A model generated the notes under the pieces. The model saw nothing but the letters and a program-made list of their open reading frames with translations. It was not told the origin of the DNA and did not search any database. From CAZCDS01 sp964497585 (lineage in GTDB: Bacteria > Desulfobacterota > Desulfomonilia > Desulfomonilales > Desulfomonilaceae): a DNA stretch of 64,000 bases. Positions 1-8,089 of this stretch are shown one piece after another. The stretch's first letter is position 1. Each line of letters starts with the position of its first letter. Location of the stretch: assembly GCA_964497585.1 (NCBI GenBank), contig CAZCDS010000017.1:1-64000 (forward strand), written 5' to 3'. The translations under genes were made by a program, and so were the position numbers.

Positions 1-1671
1 CGATAAAAAGTCGCGCTCTTTTTCGCACCTATCCTTTCTGCGCGGCACTATAGCACGATCTAAGCCGTGATTCAGTGCTATCATTGTTCTGTAGAAAGCC
101 TTCATTGCTTTGGTGAAATCCCCATAGTCGCCGGACCATGGCTGCTTAAGATCTATCACTCTGCCTGATCTACATGGACAGGCTGACCGACTCATACTGG
201 TACTTGAAGGGCCACCCAACAGCCTGTCCGACCATTCTCGATACACTGTGTTAGCCCTGTTGGTCCATTGGTAAGGCGAGGGCTTAAGTTCGTCTGACTT
301 GCTGCAAATGTCAGCCGTTTCAGACAAAAGCTTCAGATACTCAGCCATTTGTTGATACAGTCCTTGTCGTTCATATCGGTTGTGCATCGCAATATGCCAA
401 TAAAGGTCGAGGAGCGTGTCTATTTGCTGAGAAGCGAGGGCAATTTCATCGATAATCATGGCACGCCCATCGTTAATGCCCTTCAAATTGCGGAGCCTAC
501 ACTTGACACATTCAACGCGCTCGGCCATGATCAGGCCGAGAAGTCTACTTTTGACACTCAGCCAGTGATCACAGCCGTCTTCTTGGAGAAATGTGATGAG
601 GCCAGTAAATGCCCGCAGAGTCTCGACAGCCTCCTCATATTTCTGACCGTGCTGAGTTCCTGGCCAAGCACTGAGTGCCATGGAGATTTGCTCCCTGCAT
701 GAGGTGAAATCTTCCATTAGCAGGTATGCATCAGCCATGATGAGGTGGTAGCGCGCTCTGATGTGAGGCAAGTCTTTCAGGATGTTCTTTGTTCTTTTGT
801 CTCCCACATAATCTTGCAGAAAGCGGACCGCTGGGTAAGCTAGCTGTAACTTCGTTCTGCTATCCGCGAGATAGAGAACGGCAGGAAGGTTCAAGAGCAT
901 CCACCCGAGGCGCTTATCGGCAAACTGGAAAAAGCTGCTGTTTGTCGGTCGCAGCCCTCCGTCCTTTCGCCAGGCTTTTCGTAGTCTTCCGATGATCTTT
1001 GTCAAGGCGCGTTCGCCCTTTTCGTATTGTCTTTCGTGAAAGTGACCCACACCGATGTTATACTGAGCCACCAAAGTATAAAACTGTCTGAATGATGACT
1101 TCTTCTCGAAGCTGTCTACTAGGATTCGCTCAGCACGTTGGGCAAAGCTTCGAAGGTCGGGGCCGACTCCGGCGGAGGCCAGTTCCAGCAAGTAGAGCAC
1201 CACGAGCTTCTTTCGCAGAAGTACGTCGACCGGAGTCCCGACCTCACCTGGGGCGACAGACCCGAGAACCGGCATGTGACGCTCTAGATACGCCAACACC
1301 CGATCGAGCATCTTGTAATAGCAGTCGGTTCCCTTTTCCTGTATCTTCGCCCGGATACGCTTCGCCCAAAGTAGACGACTCCAACTGTCGGCCAGACGCT
1401 CGTCGTGGAATTGTGGCGTTCCTTTGGCTTTGGCAAGCTTGTGCAGCTTGATTGGCTGCTCCGAAATGCTGAGGATATGATCCCACGCACCAGTCGCGGT
1501 CTTCGTAACGGCACAGAAAGGATCATGAAAAGCCTTCTCCAGCTGTTCCTGACTGTCTATCTCGGCCTCGTTCAAGCATTTGTCGATTTCTGGAAAATTC
1601 TCTTCATCTATCCAGACATCAATCTGTGCGTTGAGAATCTCAAACTCGGTGAACAGTTGTTCGTCGGTCAT
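1..1671 (-). CDS. Unrecognised large protein, 3' end cut by window edge
   Basis: The minus strand is open without a stop from an ATG at 1671 to base 1 (557 codons), so the gene continues outside the window. A purine-rich GGAG stretch lies about ten bases before the ATG. The visible part is soluble, with no signal peptide or membrane segment, and is rich in Leu, Lys and Arg with many predicted amphipathic helices, as in TPR-like helical scaffolds. Cysteines are scattered late in the fragment, including a CPCRSGR stretch around residue 518 that recalls the start of a SEC-C metal motif but lacks the second Cys/His pair. No family was recognised and no function is proposed. The next gene on this strand starts beyond a 364-base gap, so it is probably transcribed alone. 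Confidence 0.72.
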   Translation of the reverse strand, partial: MTDEQLFTEFEILNAQIDVWIDEENFPEIDKCLNEAEIDSQEQLEKAFHDPFCAVTKTATGAWDHILSISEQPIKLHKLAKAKGTPQFHDERLADSWSRLLWAKRIRAKIQEKGTDCYYKMLDRVLAYLERHMPVLGSVAPGEVGTPVDVLLRKKLVVLYLLELASAGVGPDLRSFAQRAERILVDSFEKKSSFRQFYTLVAQYNIGVGHFHERQYEKGERALTKIIGRLRKAWRKDGGLRPTNSSFFQFADKRLGWMLLNLPAVLYLADSRTKLQLAYPAVRFLQDYVGDKRTKNILKDLPHIRARYHLIMADAYLLMEDFTSCREQISMALSAWPGTQHGQKYEEAVETLRAFTGLITFLQEDGCDHWLSVKSRLLGLIMAERVECVKCRLRNLKGINDGRAMIIDEIALASQQIDTLLDLYWHIAMHNRYERQGLYQQMAEYLKLLSETADICSKSDELKPSPYQWTNRANTVYREWSDRLLGGPSSTSMSRSACPCRSGRVIDLKQPWSGDYGDFTKAMKAFYRTMIALNHGLDRAIVPRRKDRCEKERDFLS

Positions 1672-1871
1672 CGTTCTTCACTCCTCTCTGTGAATGACGG
1701 ACCCATATCAACTCGGATGCAACACCTCGGTGCAGGCTGTGTGTGCTTCGATCAGAGAGGAAATCACCCTACACTGGCCAGAAGTGCACCATCGAGATCA
1801 ACTTCTTCTAACGGAACAATTGTAACAGAGACAGAGGCCAGGCAAAATGGGAAAGTTGCCAGCTCGTGAGA

Positions 1872-2022
1872 TTGGGGACGCCCTTGACGTCGTTAACCTG
1901 TAATGAAAGCAGACCCTATCCCACGTGAGGTGTTCCCCGGATATACACTAGGATTGGCAATGCCTGTTCTCTCAAGTTTTAGCGGAGGCACCGTAAGTTC
2001 TGTAAGCAAAGGGCGTCCCCAA
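1872..2022. repeat. MITE-like element with 14-bp perfect terminal inverted repeats
   Basis: TTGGGGACGCCCTT at 1872-1885 is the exact reverse complement of 2009-2022, bounding a 151-base non-coding segment between two genes. The size, perfect ends and lack of coding capacity fit a miniature inverted-repeat element or a REP-type unit mobilised in trans. No clear target duplication is visible. The rest of the 1672-2035 gap holds nothing else recognised. Confidence 0.55.
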
Positions 2023-2035
2023 GTCCCCTCTGCCG

Positions 2036-3382
2036 TTAGAGAAGGCTCTTTCGTTTGATTTCGAGGTAGCGGTCGAGCGTATCGGGAGAGATCTTTTCCG
2101 GGGGAGTATCCATCACCATGACGCCGTTGGAGAGCATATTCCCCATGAGATGTTCCCGGCGTTCCAGGAGGTTGGCCGCTACGCCCTGGCGGTACAGGTC
2201 CTGTTGGGTTTCCGGCATGGAGTCGGCCAATCCCGCGATTTCGGTGTCCGACAGCGCCACAACCAGCGGCAGATGCCGCGGCAGGAGTCCCAGGCTGTAC
2301 CGCATCAGCCCCTGGGACGAGCGCTCGTCTATCAGATCGGTGAAGACGATCACGAGCGACCTCCTCTTCAGCCTCGTGGCCACGGTAGAGAGGGCACGGT
2401 AGAAGCGGGGCTCCTCCATACGGGGCTCCAGAGCGTACGTCGCGTCGAGTATCCGTCCGAACTGTCCCGGCGTCCGCGCGGGTGGCTCGAAGCAGAGCAC
2501 ATCCTGTGCCACCACCATGACTCCAACCTTGTCGCCGAGTTCCAGCGCGGTATAGGCCACAAGCAGCGCCGCGTTCAGGCCGTGATCCAGCTTCGTCTTT
2601 CCGAGCACCCGGGCGGTCATCATCCGTCCTGCGTCAAGAACGAGGAAGACCGTCTGGCTGCGTTCAATCCGGTTCTGCCGGACAACGAGCTTTCCTTTTC
2701 TCGCGGTGGTGCTCCAATGGATCAGGCGGGAATCGTCGCCGATCACGTATTCCCGGAGGCTGTCGAATTCGGTGCCCGCGCCGGTCCTCCAGCGGGTCCG
2801 GGCCATGTCCTGTGCCACAGGCCTCCAGACCCTGAGCCGCCGCTCCTCTATGAGAGAGAGACCCGGGTAGAGCTTGACGATCTTTCGTGCGGGCGCTTTC
2901 CCGCGTTTCCATACGAGTCCCAGCGCGCCTTTCACCCAGAAGGTGATATCGCCGAATTCGCCGTCTCCCCGCTCCAGAGGAGTCACGTGGTAAGAGAGCC
3001 GTGAGCCGCTGCCCATGGGTATCCGTGACTTCACCGGGAGATCCTCCGCACGGCACCGGAGCGGCACATCGTCGTGGACCATCAGCGTCACCCCACGGCC
3101 CGTGCGATTTGCAATCTCCAGGGGAATCTCATTGGGCCGATCGACCGCGAGGGGGTAGGGCAGAGGCCGGCGCACTTCGATCTTCTTCGGGGAAGGAGCG
3201 ATCCAGTAATCGACCAGCGCGGCGATGAGAAGCGCCGCGTCGAGCCCAAGGGGAATGAGTATGCTCGACGGTCGGTACAGGTAAAACGGGATCAGGAGAA
3301 TCGAAGCCGATGCGAAAAGGACAAAGAAGCCCCTCGAAAAAAAGAACGGCAGTGTTCTGATTAGATCCTCTTTTTCTCTCAT
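2036..3382 (-). CDS. DUF58 domain-containing membrane protein
   Basis: A 448-residue protein with two N-terminal membrane segments (about residues 12-32 and 38-58), a beta-rich middle region and the DUF58 signature at about 205-231 (FDSLREY, then DDSRLIHW, then KLVVRQ). A vWA-like fold follows (FLVLDAGRMM, later VIVFTDLID). DUF58 proteins work with MoxR-type AAA ATPases, probably in assembling or activating membrane or periplasmic complexes. The ATG at 3382 follows GAGAG at suitable distance and was preferred over a TTG nine codons upstream. It is the last gene of a minus-strand locus with DUF4129, DUF4350 and MoxR, but a 449-base gap containing a palindromic repeat separates it from MoxR, so it may have its own promoter. 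Confidence 0.9.
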   Translation of the reverse strand: MREKEDLIRTLPFFFSRGFFVLFASASILLIPFYLYRPSSILIPLGLDAALLIAALVDYWIAPSPKKIEVRRPLPYPLAVDRPNEIPLEIANRTGRGVTLMVHDDVPLRCRAEDLPVKSRIPMGSGSRLSYHVTPLERGDGEFGDITFWVKGALGLVWKRGKAPARKIVKLYPGLSLIEERRLRVWRPVAQDMARTRWRTGAGTEFDSLREYVIGDDSRLIHWSTTARKGKLVVRQNRIERSQTVFLVLDAGRMMTARVLGKTKLDHGLNAALLVAYTALELGDKVGVMVVAQDVLCFEPPARTPGQFGRILDATYALEPRMEEPRFYRALSTVATRLKRRSLVIVFTDLIDERSSQGLMRYSLGLLPRHLPLVVALSDTEIAGLADSMPETQQDLYRQGVAANLLERREHLMGNMLSNGVMVMDTPPEKISPDTLDRYLEIKRKSLL

Positions 3383-3551
3383 CGATCTCTCATGCGAATG
3401 CGCCTTCAAAAGAGTGACATTGACCCAGCATCCTCGTGGGGCAGGCCACGTTCAAAATCCCCCCGCATCTCATAGGCTCCAACTTAGGTCTGACACGTCC
3501 AGAGAAACCCTCGAAAAACACGCCCACGAAGCATTGTCTTCTCTACCGTCT

Positions 3552-3618
3552 CCCCGGCGAAAGCCGGGGTCCAGGCTCCTATGATGAGAAACTGGATTCC
3601 GGCTTTCGCCGGAATGAC
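3552..3618. repeat. REP-type palindromic intergenic repeat
   Basis: CCGGCGAAAGCCGG near 3554-3567 pairs with CCGGCTTTCGCCGG near 3599-3612, and the outer arm continues as GGAATGAC. This is the widespread proteobacterial intergenic palindrome whose copies read like CTGGATTCCGGCTTTCGCC. It can fold into a long hairpin in RNA from either strand and lies inside the MoxR-DUF58 locus. Confidence 0.75.
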
Positions 3619-3831
3619 GAACCGAAAAACCGGGCACGAAGTCTTAGGTTAGCGCCTATGCCCCGCACCCCCCTCTTTCACAGAGGGCAAGTCCAGTTCC
3701 CCCTGCTAGCAAAGGGAGCACAGAGGGCATTTCATTTCCCAGACCGCGTGCCGAGACGCCTGAATCTCACCCATTCGAAACCCATTGATATCAGCGGTCG
3801 CGCTGGCTTCACCCGGCCCACCTGGCAGAAG
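3619..3831. other. Rest of the MoxR-DUF58 gap
   Basis: No gene is seen. Bases 3665-3735 contain imperfect C-run/G-run pairs (CCCCTCTTTCACAGAGGG, then CCCCCTGCTAGCAAAGGGAG) of the type found in dispersed intergenic repeats of proteobacteria. No promoter was identified for the downstream DUF58 gene. Confidence 0.4.
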
Positions 3832-4791
3832 CTACCGCGGCACGGGGACGCGCGCCAGGAGGTTTTCGAGAAAGTAGTCGGGAGTCAGCCCGTCAATGAG
3901 CGCCTCCGGCCTCAGTATCACCCGGTGTCGGAGCACGGGAGCGGTGACGTCCTTGACCTCGTCCGGCGTGACGAACTCCATGCCTCGGCCCGCGGCGAGG
4001 GCCCTGGATGCTTTGAGCATTGCCACCGCGGCCCGCGTCGACGCGCCGAGCTGCACGTACACGGGATCCCGTGTCTCCGCGGTGATCCGCCTTACGTATT
4101 CCATCACCCCATCCCCGACGACAACCCCGTTGAGCGCCTCTCGGAACCTGAACACCTCCTCCCCGCCGAGCAGACCGGCCGGCACGAGGGCTTCCACATT
4201 ATGCAGATCCGTTCCCTGCGCGTAGCTCCGGATCACGCCCAGTTCCGCTTCGGGAGAAGGATAGTCTATAATGATCTTCATCATGAAGCGATCCAACTCA
4301 GTCTCCGGGAGCGGATAGGTCCCCTCGTACTCCACAGGATTCTGGGTTCCCATCACAAAGAAGAGTTCCGGCAGCGGGTTCTTCACCCCATCGATGGTAA
4401 CCTGCCGCTCTTCCATGGCTTCCAGAAGCGCAGCCTGGGTCTTCGGCGGCGTCCGATTGATCTCGTCAGCCAAGAGTATCTCCGTGAAGATCGGGCCTTT
4501 GCGCAGAGCGAATTCGGTCGTGCTCGGATCGAAGACATTCGTGCCGACGATGTCGCTGGGCAGCAGATCCGGGGTAAACTGGATTCGCCGATAGGTCGCG
4601 TTGACGAGGCGGGCAAGTGTGCGGGAAAGCAAGGTCTTGCCGAGTCCGGGAACCCCTTCCAGAAGCGCGTGGCCTCCGGCAAGGAAGCATGTGAAGAGCT
4701 GTTCCAGCACCGCGTCCTGGCCGAAGATCGTCCGGCCCATCTGCCGACGGACCTCAGTTGCCTTCTCGTGGAGTTCTCCGAGACTCACCAT
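3832..4791 (-). CDS. MoxR-family AAA+ ATPase
   Basis: A 319-residue AAA+ ATPase of the MoxR branch. The Walker A loop GVPGLGKT is near residues 46-53, the Walker B/DEIN segment (LLADEINRTPPKTQAALLEAMEE) near 105-125, sensor 1 (FVMGTQNPVEYEGTYPLPE) follows, and the C-terminal lid is complete. MoxR ATPases are chaperone-like partners of vWA/DUF58 proteins. The ATG at 4791 has GAGG seven bases upstream and leaves a 19-base gap to the preceding DUF4350 gene; an ATG 18 codons upstream would overlap that gene and lacks conserved sequence. The order DUF4129, DUF4350, MoxR, DUF58 is a recurrent bacterial locus, which supports all four calls. Confidence 0.95.
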   Translation of the reverse strand: MVSLGELHEKATEVRRQMGRTIFGQDAVLEQLFTCFLAGGHALLEGVPGLGKTLLSRTLARLVNATYRRIQFTPDLLPSDIVGTNVFDPSTTEFALRKGPIFTEILLADEINRTPPKTQAALLEAMEERQVTIDGVKNPLPELFFVMGTQNPVEYEGTYPLPETELDRFMMKIIIDYPSPEAELGVIRSYAQGTDLHNVEALVPAGLLGGEEVFRFREALNGVVVGDGVMEYVRRITAETRDPVYVQLGASTRAAVAMLKASRALAAGRGMEFVTPDEVKDVTAPVLRHRVILRPEALIDGLTPDYFLENLLARVPVPR

Positions 4792-4810
4792 TGTCTTTTC
4801 CTCCCTCGTA

Positions 4811-6052
4811 TCAACGAACTTTTTGCAGCGGCATCGGCCGCCCACGATCCATGCGCGCTCCGGCTGCTCCCAATCTGCGGGCGAGAACCAGCGCCCTGTC
4901 CGGGGGTTCGTCAGCGCGTATGGCTCGGCGACAGTCGGCTATCAGACGGGCCGCGTCTTCCGGCGCGCCGCGGTGATCCCACCGGATCTTGCCGGCCGAA
5001 TTCGATTCAAGGCTTCGCGGGCTGATCCCGATTCTGCGGGAGAGTCGTCCGAGGAAACGCTTGAGTATCGCTTCCAGGGCCGCGGATGACGCGCCGCAGG
5101 ACTCGAAGATATTCGCCATGGATGCGACGTATTCCAGTGAAGAGCGCCCTTTTGCGCCGGCCAGGGAACGAAACCTGCCCGAGAGCCGGGCGCGTTGGGA
5201 ATAGAAAAAGAGGAGAGCCCCCAAAAGCGCCTGAATGAATATCCAGAGAAAGACCGAGGCTCCGAGATACCCGGACAGGCTCTCCGCGAACACGTACCCG
5301 TGATGATATTCATCAAAGAGGATTTTCTTCGGACGGCGCCCGTCGAGCGCTGCGGCCAACATGAACCTCAGATTGTCCTCTCGACCGAGATTTTTGTTCG
5401 ACGGGAGCCTCGGGTCGCTGACAGCCACCACCCGACCCGCGCCAAATTTCCGTGTCACCACCACGGGCCCGGACTCATCCTTGGCCAGGACATCCCACTC
5501 TTTGGAGAGCTTTGTCCACCGCGCGCGACCGGTGACTTCCAGGCTGCGAATCTCCTCAACACCCGGAAACGCGATCGGCACCTTTTGCTTCAGCGCATGG
5601 GGAATCTTCTCGAGGTTCAGCCCGAGACTGCGGCCGATTCTGTTGGAAATCCGGACCCTGGGGCGTTTCTTGCGTCTCTTCTTGACGCTTCGTGTATCCC
5701 TGCGAAAATCCCAGTTGCGAAAGGCCTCAAAGAGAAGCAGTGCGTTTCCCTTTCTGATCCAAGCGTCGAGCTTTTTCACTTCCCGTTTGCCCGGACCCTT
5801 GCTCCGCGGATCGATGACGATGAGGACCGTGCCGGCATCGCTGAGCCTTGTGAAAGGCTTGCGCAGCCTACCCACCGGGAGCTTCAGCTTTTCCATCACG
5901 AGGAAAAGGGCCTTGCACCCCTGAGGACTGACCGAGTACGTGGTGGGCACGGCCCTCCTGTTGACCGAGGACCGGAGCCCGAAGAACAAAGCCAAAGCAC
6001 CGAACAGGAGTGCAATAACGATGCCCAGTGCAAGTCCGTACTTCCTGCGCAT
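4811..6052 (-). CDS. DUF4350 domain-containing protein
   Basis: A 413-residue protein with an N-terminal signal anchor (residues 7-27), an extracytoplasmic domain of DUF4350 type (VLIVIDPRSKGPGKREVKKLDAWIRKG, GNALLLFEAF, then VVTRKFGAGRVVAVSDPRL) and a second membrane segment at about 265-285, followed by a basic, helix-rich C-terminal domain of about 120 residues. The middle domain resembles the glutamine-amidotransferase-like fold of gliding/ABC accessory proteins but has no obvious catalytic residues. It lies four bases after DUF4129 and 19 before MoxR, so translation is probably coupled. Its exact role in MoxR loci is not established. Confidence 0.85.
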   Translation of the reverse strand: MRRKYGLALGIVIALLFGALALFFGLRSSVNRRAVPTTYSVSPQGCKALFLVMEKLKLPVGRLRKPFTRLSDAGTVLIVIDPRSKGPGKREVKKLDAWIRKGNALLLFEAFRNWDFRRDTRSVKKRRKKRPRVRISNRIGRSLGLNLEKIPHALKQKVPIAFPGVEEIRSLEVTGRARWTKLSKEWDVLAKDESGPVVVTRKFGAGRVVAVSDPRLPSNKNLGREDNLRFMLAAALDGRRPKKILFDEYHHGYVFAESLSGYLGASVFLWIFIQALLGALLFFYSQRARLSGRFRSLAGAKGRSSLEYVASMANIFESCGASSAALEAILKRFLGRLSRRIGISPRSLESNSAGKIRWDHRGAPEDAARLIADCRRAIRADEPPDRALVLARRLGAAGARMDRGRPMPLQKVR

Positions 6053-6056
6053 CGCG

Positions 6057-6797
6057 TCACTTCCCCTCGGTTACCCGGGTGAAGAGGTCCGTAAACCCGT
6101 CATACTCGGTCTTGCTACAGACCCGGTTTCCGTAGCGCACCCTGTTGAAGAGGGGAATCATCGCTCCCAGTGTCGGTTTGACCGCGTCATCCGCGCGCAT
6201 ACTCTCGAGTATCTCACGATTGGTCTTACCGGGATGAAGCGCCACTCTTCCGCCTCCGTCCAGCCACAGGAGCGCGAATCGAAAGAGGTAGATGACGGCT
6301 TCGGCGTAATTCCCGGCCGCTGACGCCGATCGTGCCCGCTCGCGGAGTTGATCCCGGCCCAAGGTTTCACTGCCCGATCGCGGAACAGCGTCACCGTTGA
6401 GGGCCACCAAGGATCTCCGGTCGAGCAGAAATTGGCCGAGCTTCATGAGCCCATAAAAAAACAGTACCGCGGCCGATCCGATGAGAAGGCACATCGCGAT
6501 CGTCCAAAGGGTATCGGCGCTCGTGTCAACCGGGCCAAGCGCCGACGCGCGATCGAAGAGCCATCGCAGAGCCGCGCGGATCATCTCGCCGGCACGCTCG
6601 AGAATCCGTTCCCACAAATCCTGCAGAGGACTCTTCTGAAATTCCGCTCCGGAGAGGACCTCCTCGAGGACCTTCTCCGGCGCTGCAGGCAGTCCAAATC
6701 GTTTCTGGAACGCGCGGGACGATTGGTCCCCTGACGAGACCGCCACAAAAAGAACCGGCAGCATCGATGCCAGGATTATGATGACAAGGGATCTCAT
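6057..6797 (-). CDS. DUF4129 domain-containing membrane protein
   Basis: A 246-residue protein with an N-terminal signal sequence (MRSLVIIILASMLPVLFVAV), a helical region, one strong membrane segment at about 108-130 (TIAMCLLIGSAAVLFFYGLM) and a C-terminal cytosolic DUF4129 domain (about 170-245) containing ALLWLDGGGRVALHPGKTNRE and the FNRVRYGNR segment. DUF4129 domains are usually found with MoxR/DUF58 or transglutaminase-like partners. The ATG at 6797 follows GGAG by about ten bases; a longer frame to 6908 adds a hydrophilic stretch before the signal sequence and was rejected. This is the first gene of the locus. Confidence 0.85.
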   Translation of the reverse strand: MRSLVIIILASMLPVLFVAVSSGDQSSRAFQKRFGLPAAPEKVLEEVLSGAEFQKSPLQDLWERILERAGEMIRAALRWLFDRASALGPVDTSADTLWTIAMCLLIGSAAVLFFYGLMKLGQFLLDRRSLVALNGDAVPRSGSETLGRDQLRERARSASAAGNYAEAVIYLFRFALLWLDGGGRVALHPGKTNREILESMRADDAVKPTLGAMIPLFNRVRYGNRVCSKTEYDGFTDLFTRVTEGK

Positions 6798-7114
6798 GAG
6801 TTCATGTCTCCATCGACAACCGGGCCGTTCGCTCCTGAATGCACGAAAAAACTTGGCGACAGAGGCGCTCGCGCACACCTCACGGGCGGACCGCTGAACC
6901 AAGCGCATTGTCTCAGAAAAATTAGCACAGGTAGGTTATCAGGCACAAAGGATCATCCGCGCAAAACCATACTCGGGTCATCGCGAGCGGGTATATCGTT
7001 CAGGTCTACCCGGCGTCGCGCAAACATGTTAACGGCAACCAGAGGGTTTCCACGATTCGACGGAGTGGCTGAGCTAATTGTGGACTGAGGAACCCGTCCC
7101 CAGCGTTCCTGTTA
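6798..7114. other. Intergenic region upstream of the DUF4129 locus
   Basis: This 317-base stretch lies between the FmdB gene end and the DUF4129 start. No conserved reading frame, clear hairpin or consensus promoter was found. It presumably carries the promoter of the MoxR locus. Confidence 0.4.
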
Positions 7115-7342
7115 TCAAGTCGAAGCGGGCGGCGCGCACATGCCTTCTTGCTCCCCGCAGGCCTCGCAGGAGATGCACGCCCTTCTCTGAAATGATATGT
7201 CGCGGTAATCAAATGCCTCGCCCAATTCACGCAGCTCCTCTGCTCCGCAAACGGGGCACGTCCGGGGTGCATCCTTAGGATCGAAGAATATTTTGGCGAA
7301 TTCGTTGCCGCAATCGAGGCATTCGTATTTCAGTATCGGCAT
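7115..7342 (-). CDS. FmdB-family zinc ribbon protein
   Basis: A 75-residue protein. The N-terminal ribbon has CLDCG at residues 9-13 and CPVCG at 30-34, and starts with MPILKYECLDCGNEF, the hallmark of the FmdB/CxxC regulatory zinc ribbon family. An unusual cysteine-rich tail (CISCEACGEQEGMC) follows and could bind a second metal. Family members are small, poorly characterised proteins once linked to formamidase or amidase gene regulation. A GAGGAGG site lies just before the ATG. The gene is 27 bases after the unknown gene at 7370-7729, so the two probably form an operon. Confidence 0.85.
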   Translation of the reverse strand: MPILKYECLDCGNEFAKIFFDPKDAPRTCPVCGAEELRELGEAFDYRDISFQRRACISCEACGEQEGMCAPPAST

Positions 7343-7369
7343 GACAACCTCCTCTCTCCGCCTGGCAGA

Positions 7370-7729
7370 TCAGTCACCATTGTCACCGTGAGGAACTCTT
7401 TCCGGGGGGTCCTCGTCCTCAGCTTTTTGGGCTCGAACGGCAGTCATAAGTACCTCATGCTGGGCGGTAATCTTGAGTCGTTTGAGCCACTTGGGATCGT
7501 CTTCATCAATGTTGAGGTCCGCGGCATAATGCATGAGCGTATCATGGTCGGGCTTTCCGATCTTCTCCCACAGCGCAACGTTGATAAGCTCCCAGGGCTT
7601 CATCCCTTGTTTGTACGCTTCTTCGAGGGCCATGGCATAGACATAGGGATTCATCGTAATCTTGACGTGGATAATCCCTTCCGGCCAATTTTTCGAAGCT
7701 TCCGACCGGGTCGGGGTACATTCCGTCAT
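7370..7729 (-). CDS. Conserved-looking hypothetical protein
   Basis: A 119-residue soluble, acidic protein beginning MTECTPTRSEASKNWP, with a helical middle (YVYAMALEEAYKQGMKPWELINVALWEKIG) and an acidic C-terminus. An excellent ribosome-binding site (AAGGAGG, eight bases before ATG) supports translation. No domain was recognised. It precedes and is probably cotranscribed with the FmdB-type zinc ribbon gene. Confidence 0.7.
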   Translation of the reverse strand: MTECTPTRSEASKNWPEGIIHVKITMNPYVYAMALEEAYKQGMKPWELINVALWEKIGKPDHDTLMHYAADLNIDEDDPKWLKRLKITAQHEVLMTAVRAQKAEDEDPPERVPHGDNGD

Positions 7730-8089
7730 GAAAACCTCCTTAACCTGGAGTATTCAGCCTCTTGTTCCTCACCAATATACGATGCACATTCTCCGGAAAC
7801 GAATCAAGAATTTCCCGGGCATGGGCTCCGTCCCTCCCTCCCTGCCCTCCTCACAGTTCGATCACCACCGGACGTCAAGGATTCGAACTCGAACCGGTGG
7901 AAGATCCGGGGGAGATCGAAGCGGGTCTTCTCTTGAGCAAGGACAAATGGTATGGTTTTCCCGCTTCGATCCTCCCGGCACAGGCAGGCGGACCGGAGCA
8001 CCGCGGTTTGCGCGTCGGAAGCATACTGCTGACGCGGCCGGCAATGATGAATTTCGATCGGTCCGAGACGGAGGAGTCCGCCCAGCCTC
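7730..8089. other. Unresolved region between divergent operons
   Basis: These 360 bases separate the 7729 start from lptF. Open frames exist on both strands (plus 7762 onwards, minus 8109 to 7804) but neither resembles a known family. A short stretch near 7877-7897 looks superficially like a tRNA T-arm but has no cloverleaf. It should contain the divergent promoters. Confidence 0.35.

Noticed and set aside
116..175. CPCRSGR stretch suggesting a SEC-C metal-binding motif
   Set aside because: The following Cys-Cys or Cys-His pair of SEC-C is absent.
3436..5025. Open frame of 529 codons on the plus strand
   Set aside because: It lies antisense to the MoxR gene and into DUF4350, has no family resemblance, and is explained by GC-rich codon bias.
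7877..7897. Sequence resembling a tRNA T-arm (GGATTCGAACTC)
   Set aside because: No matching acceptor, D or anticodon stems can be drawn on either strand.
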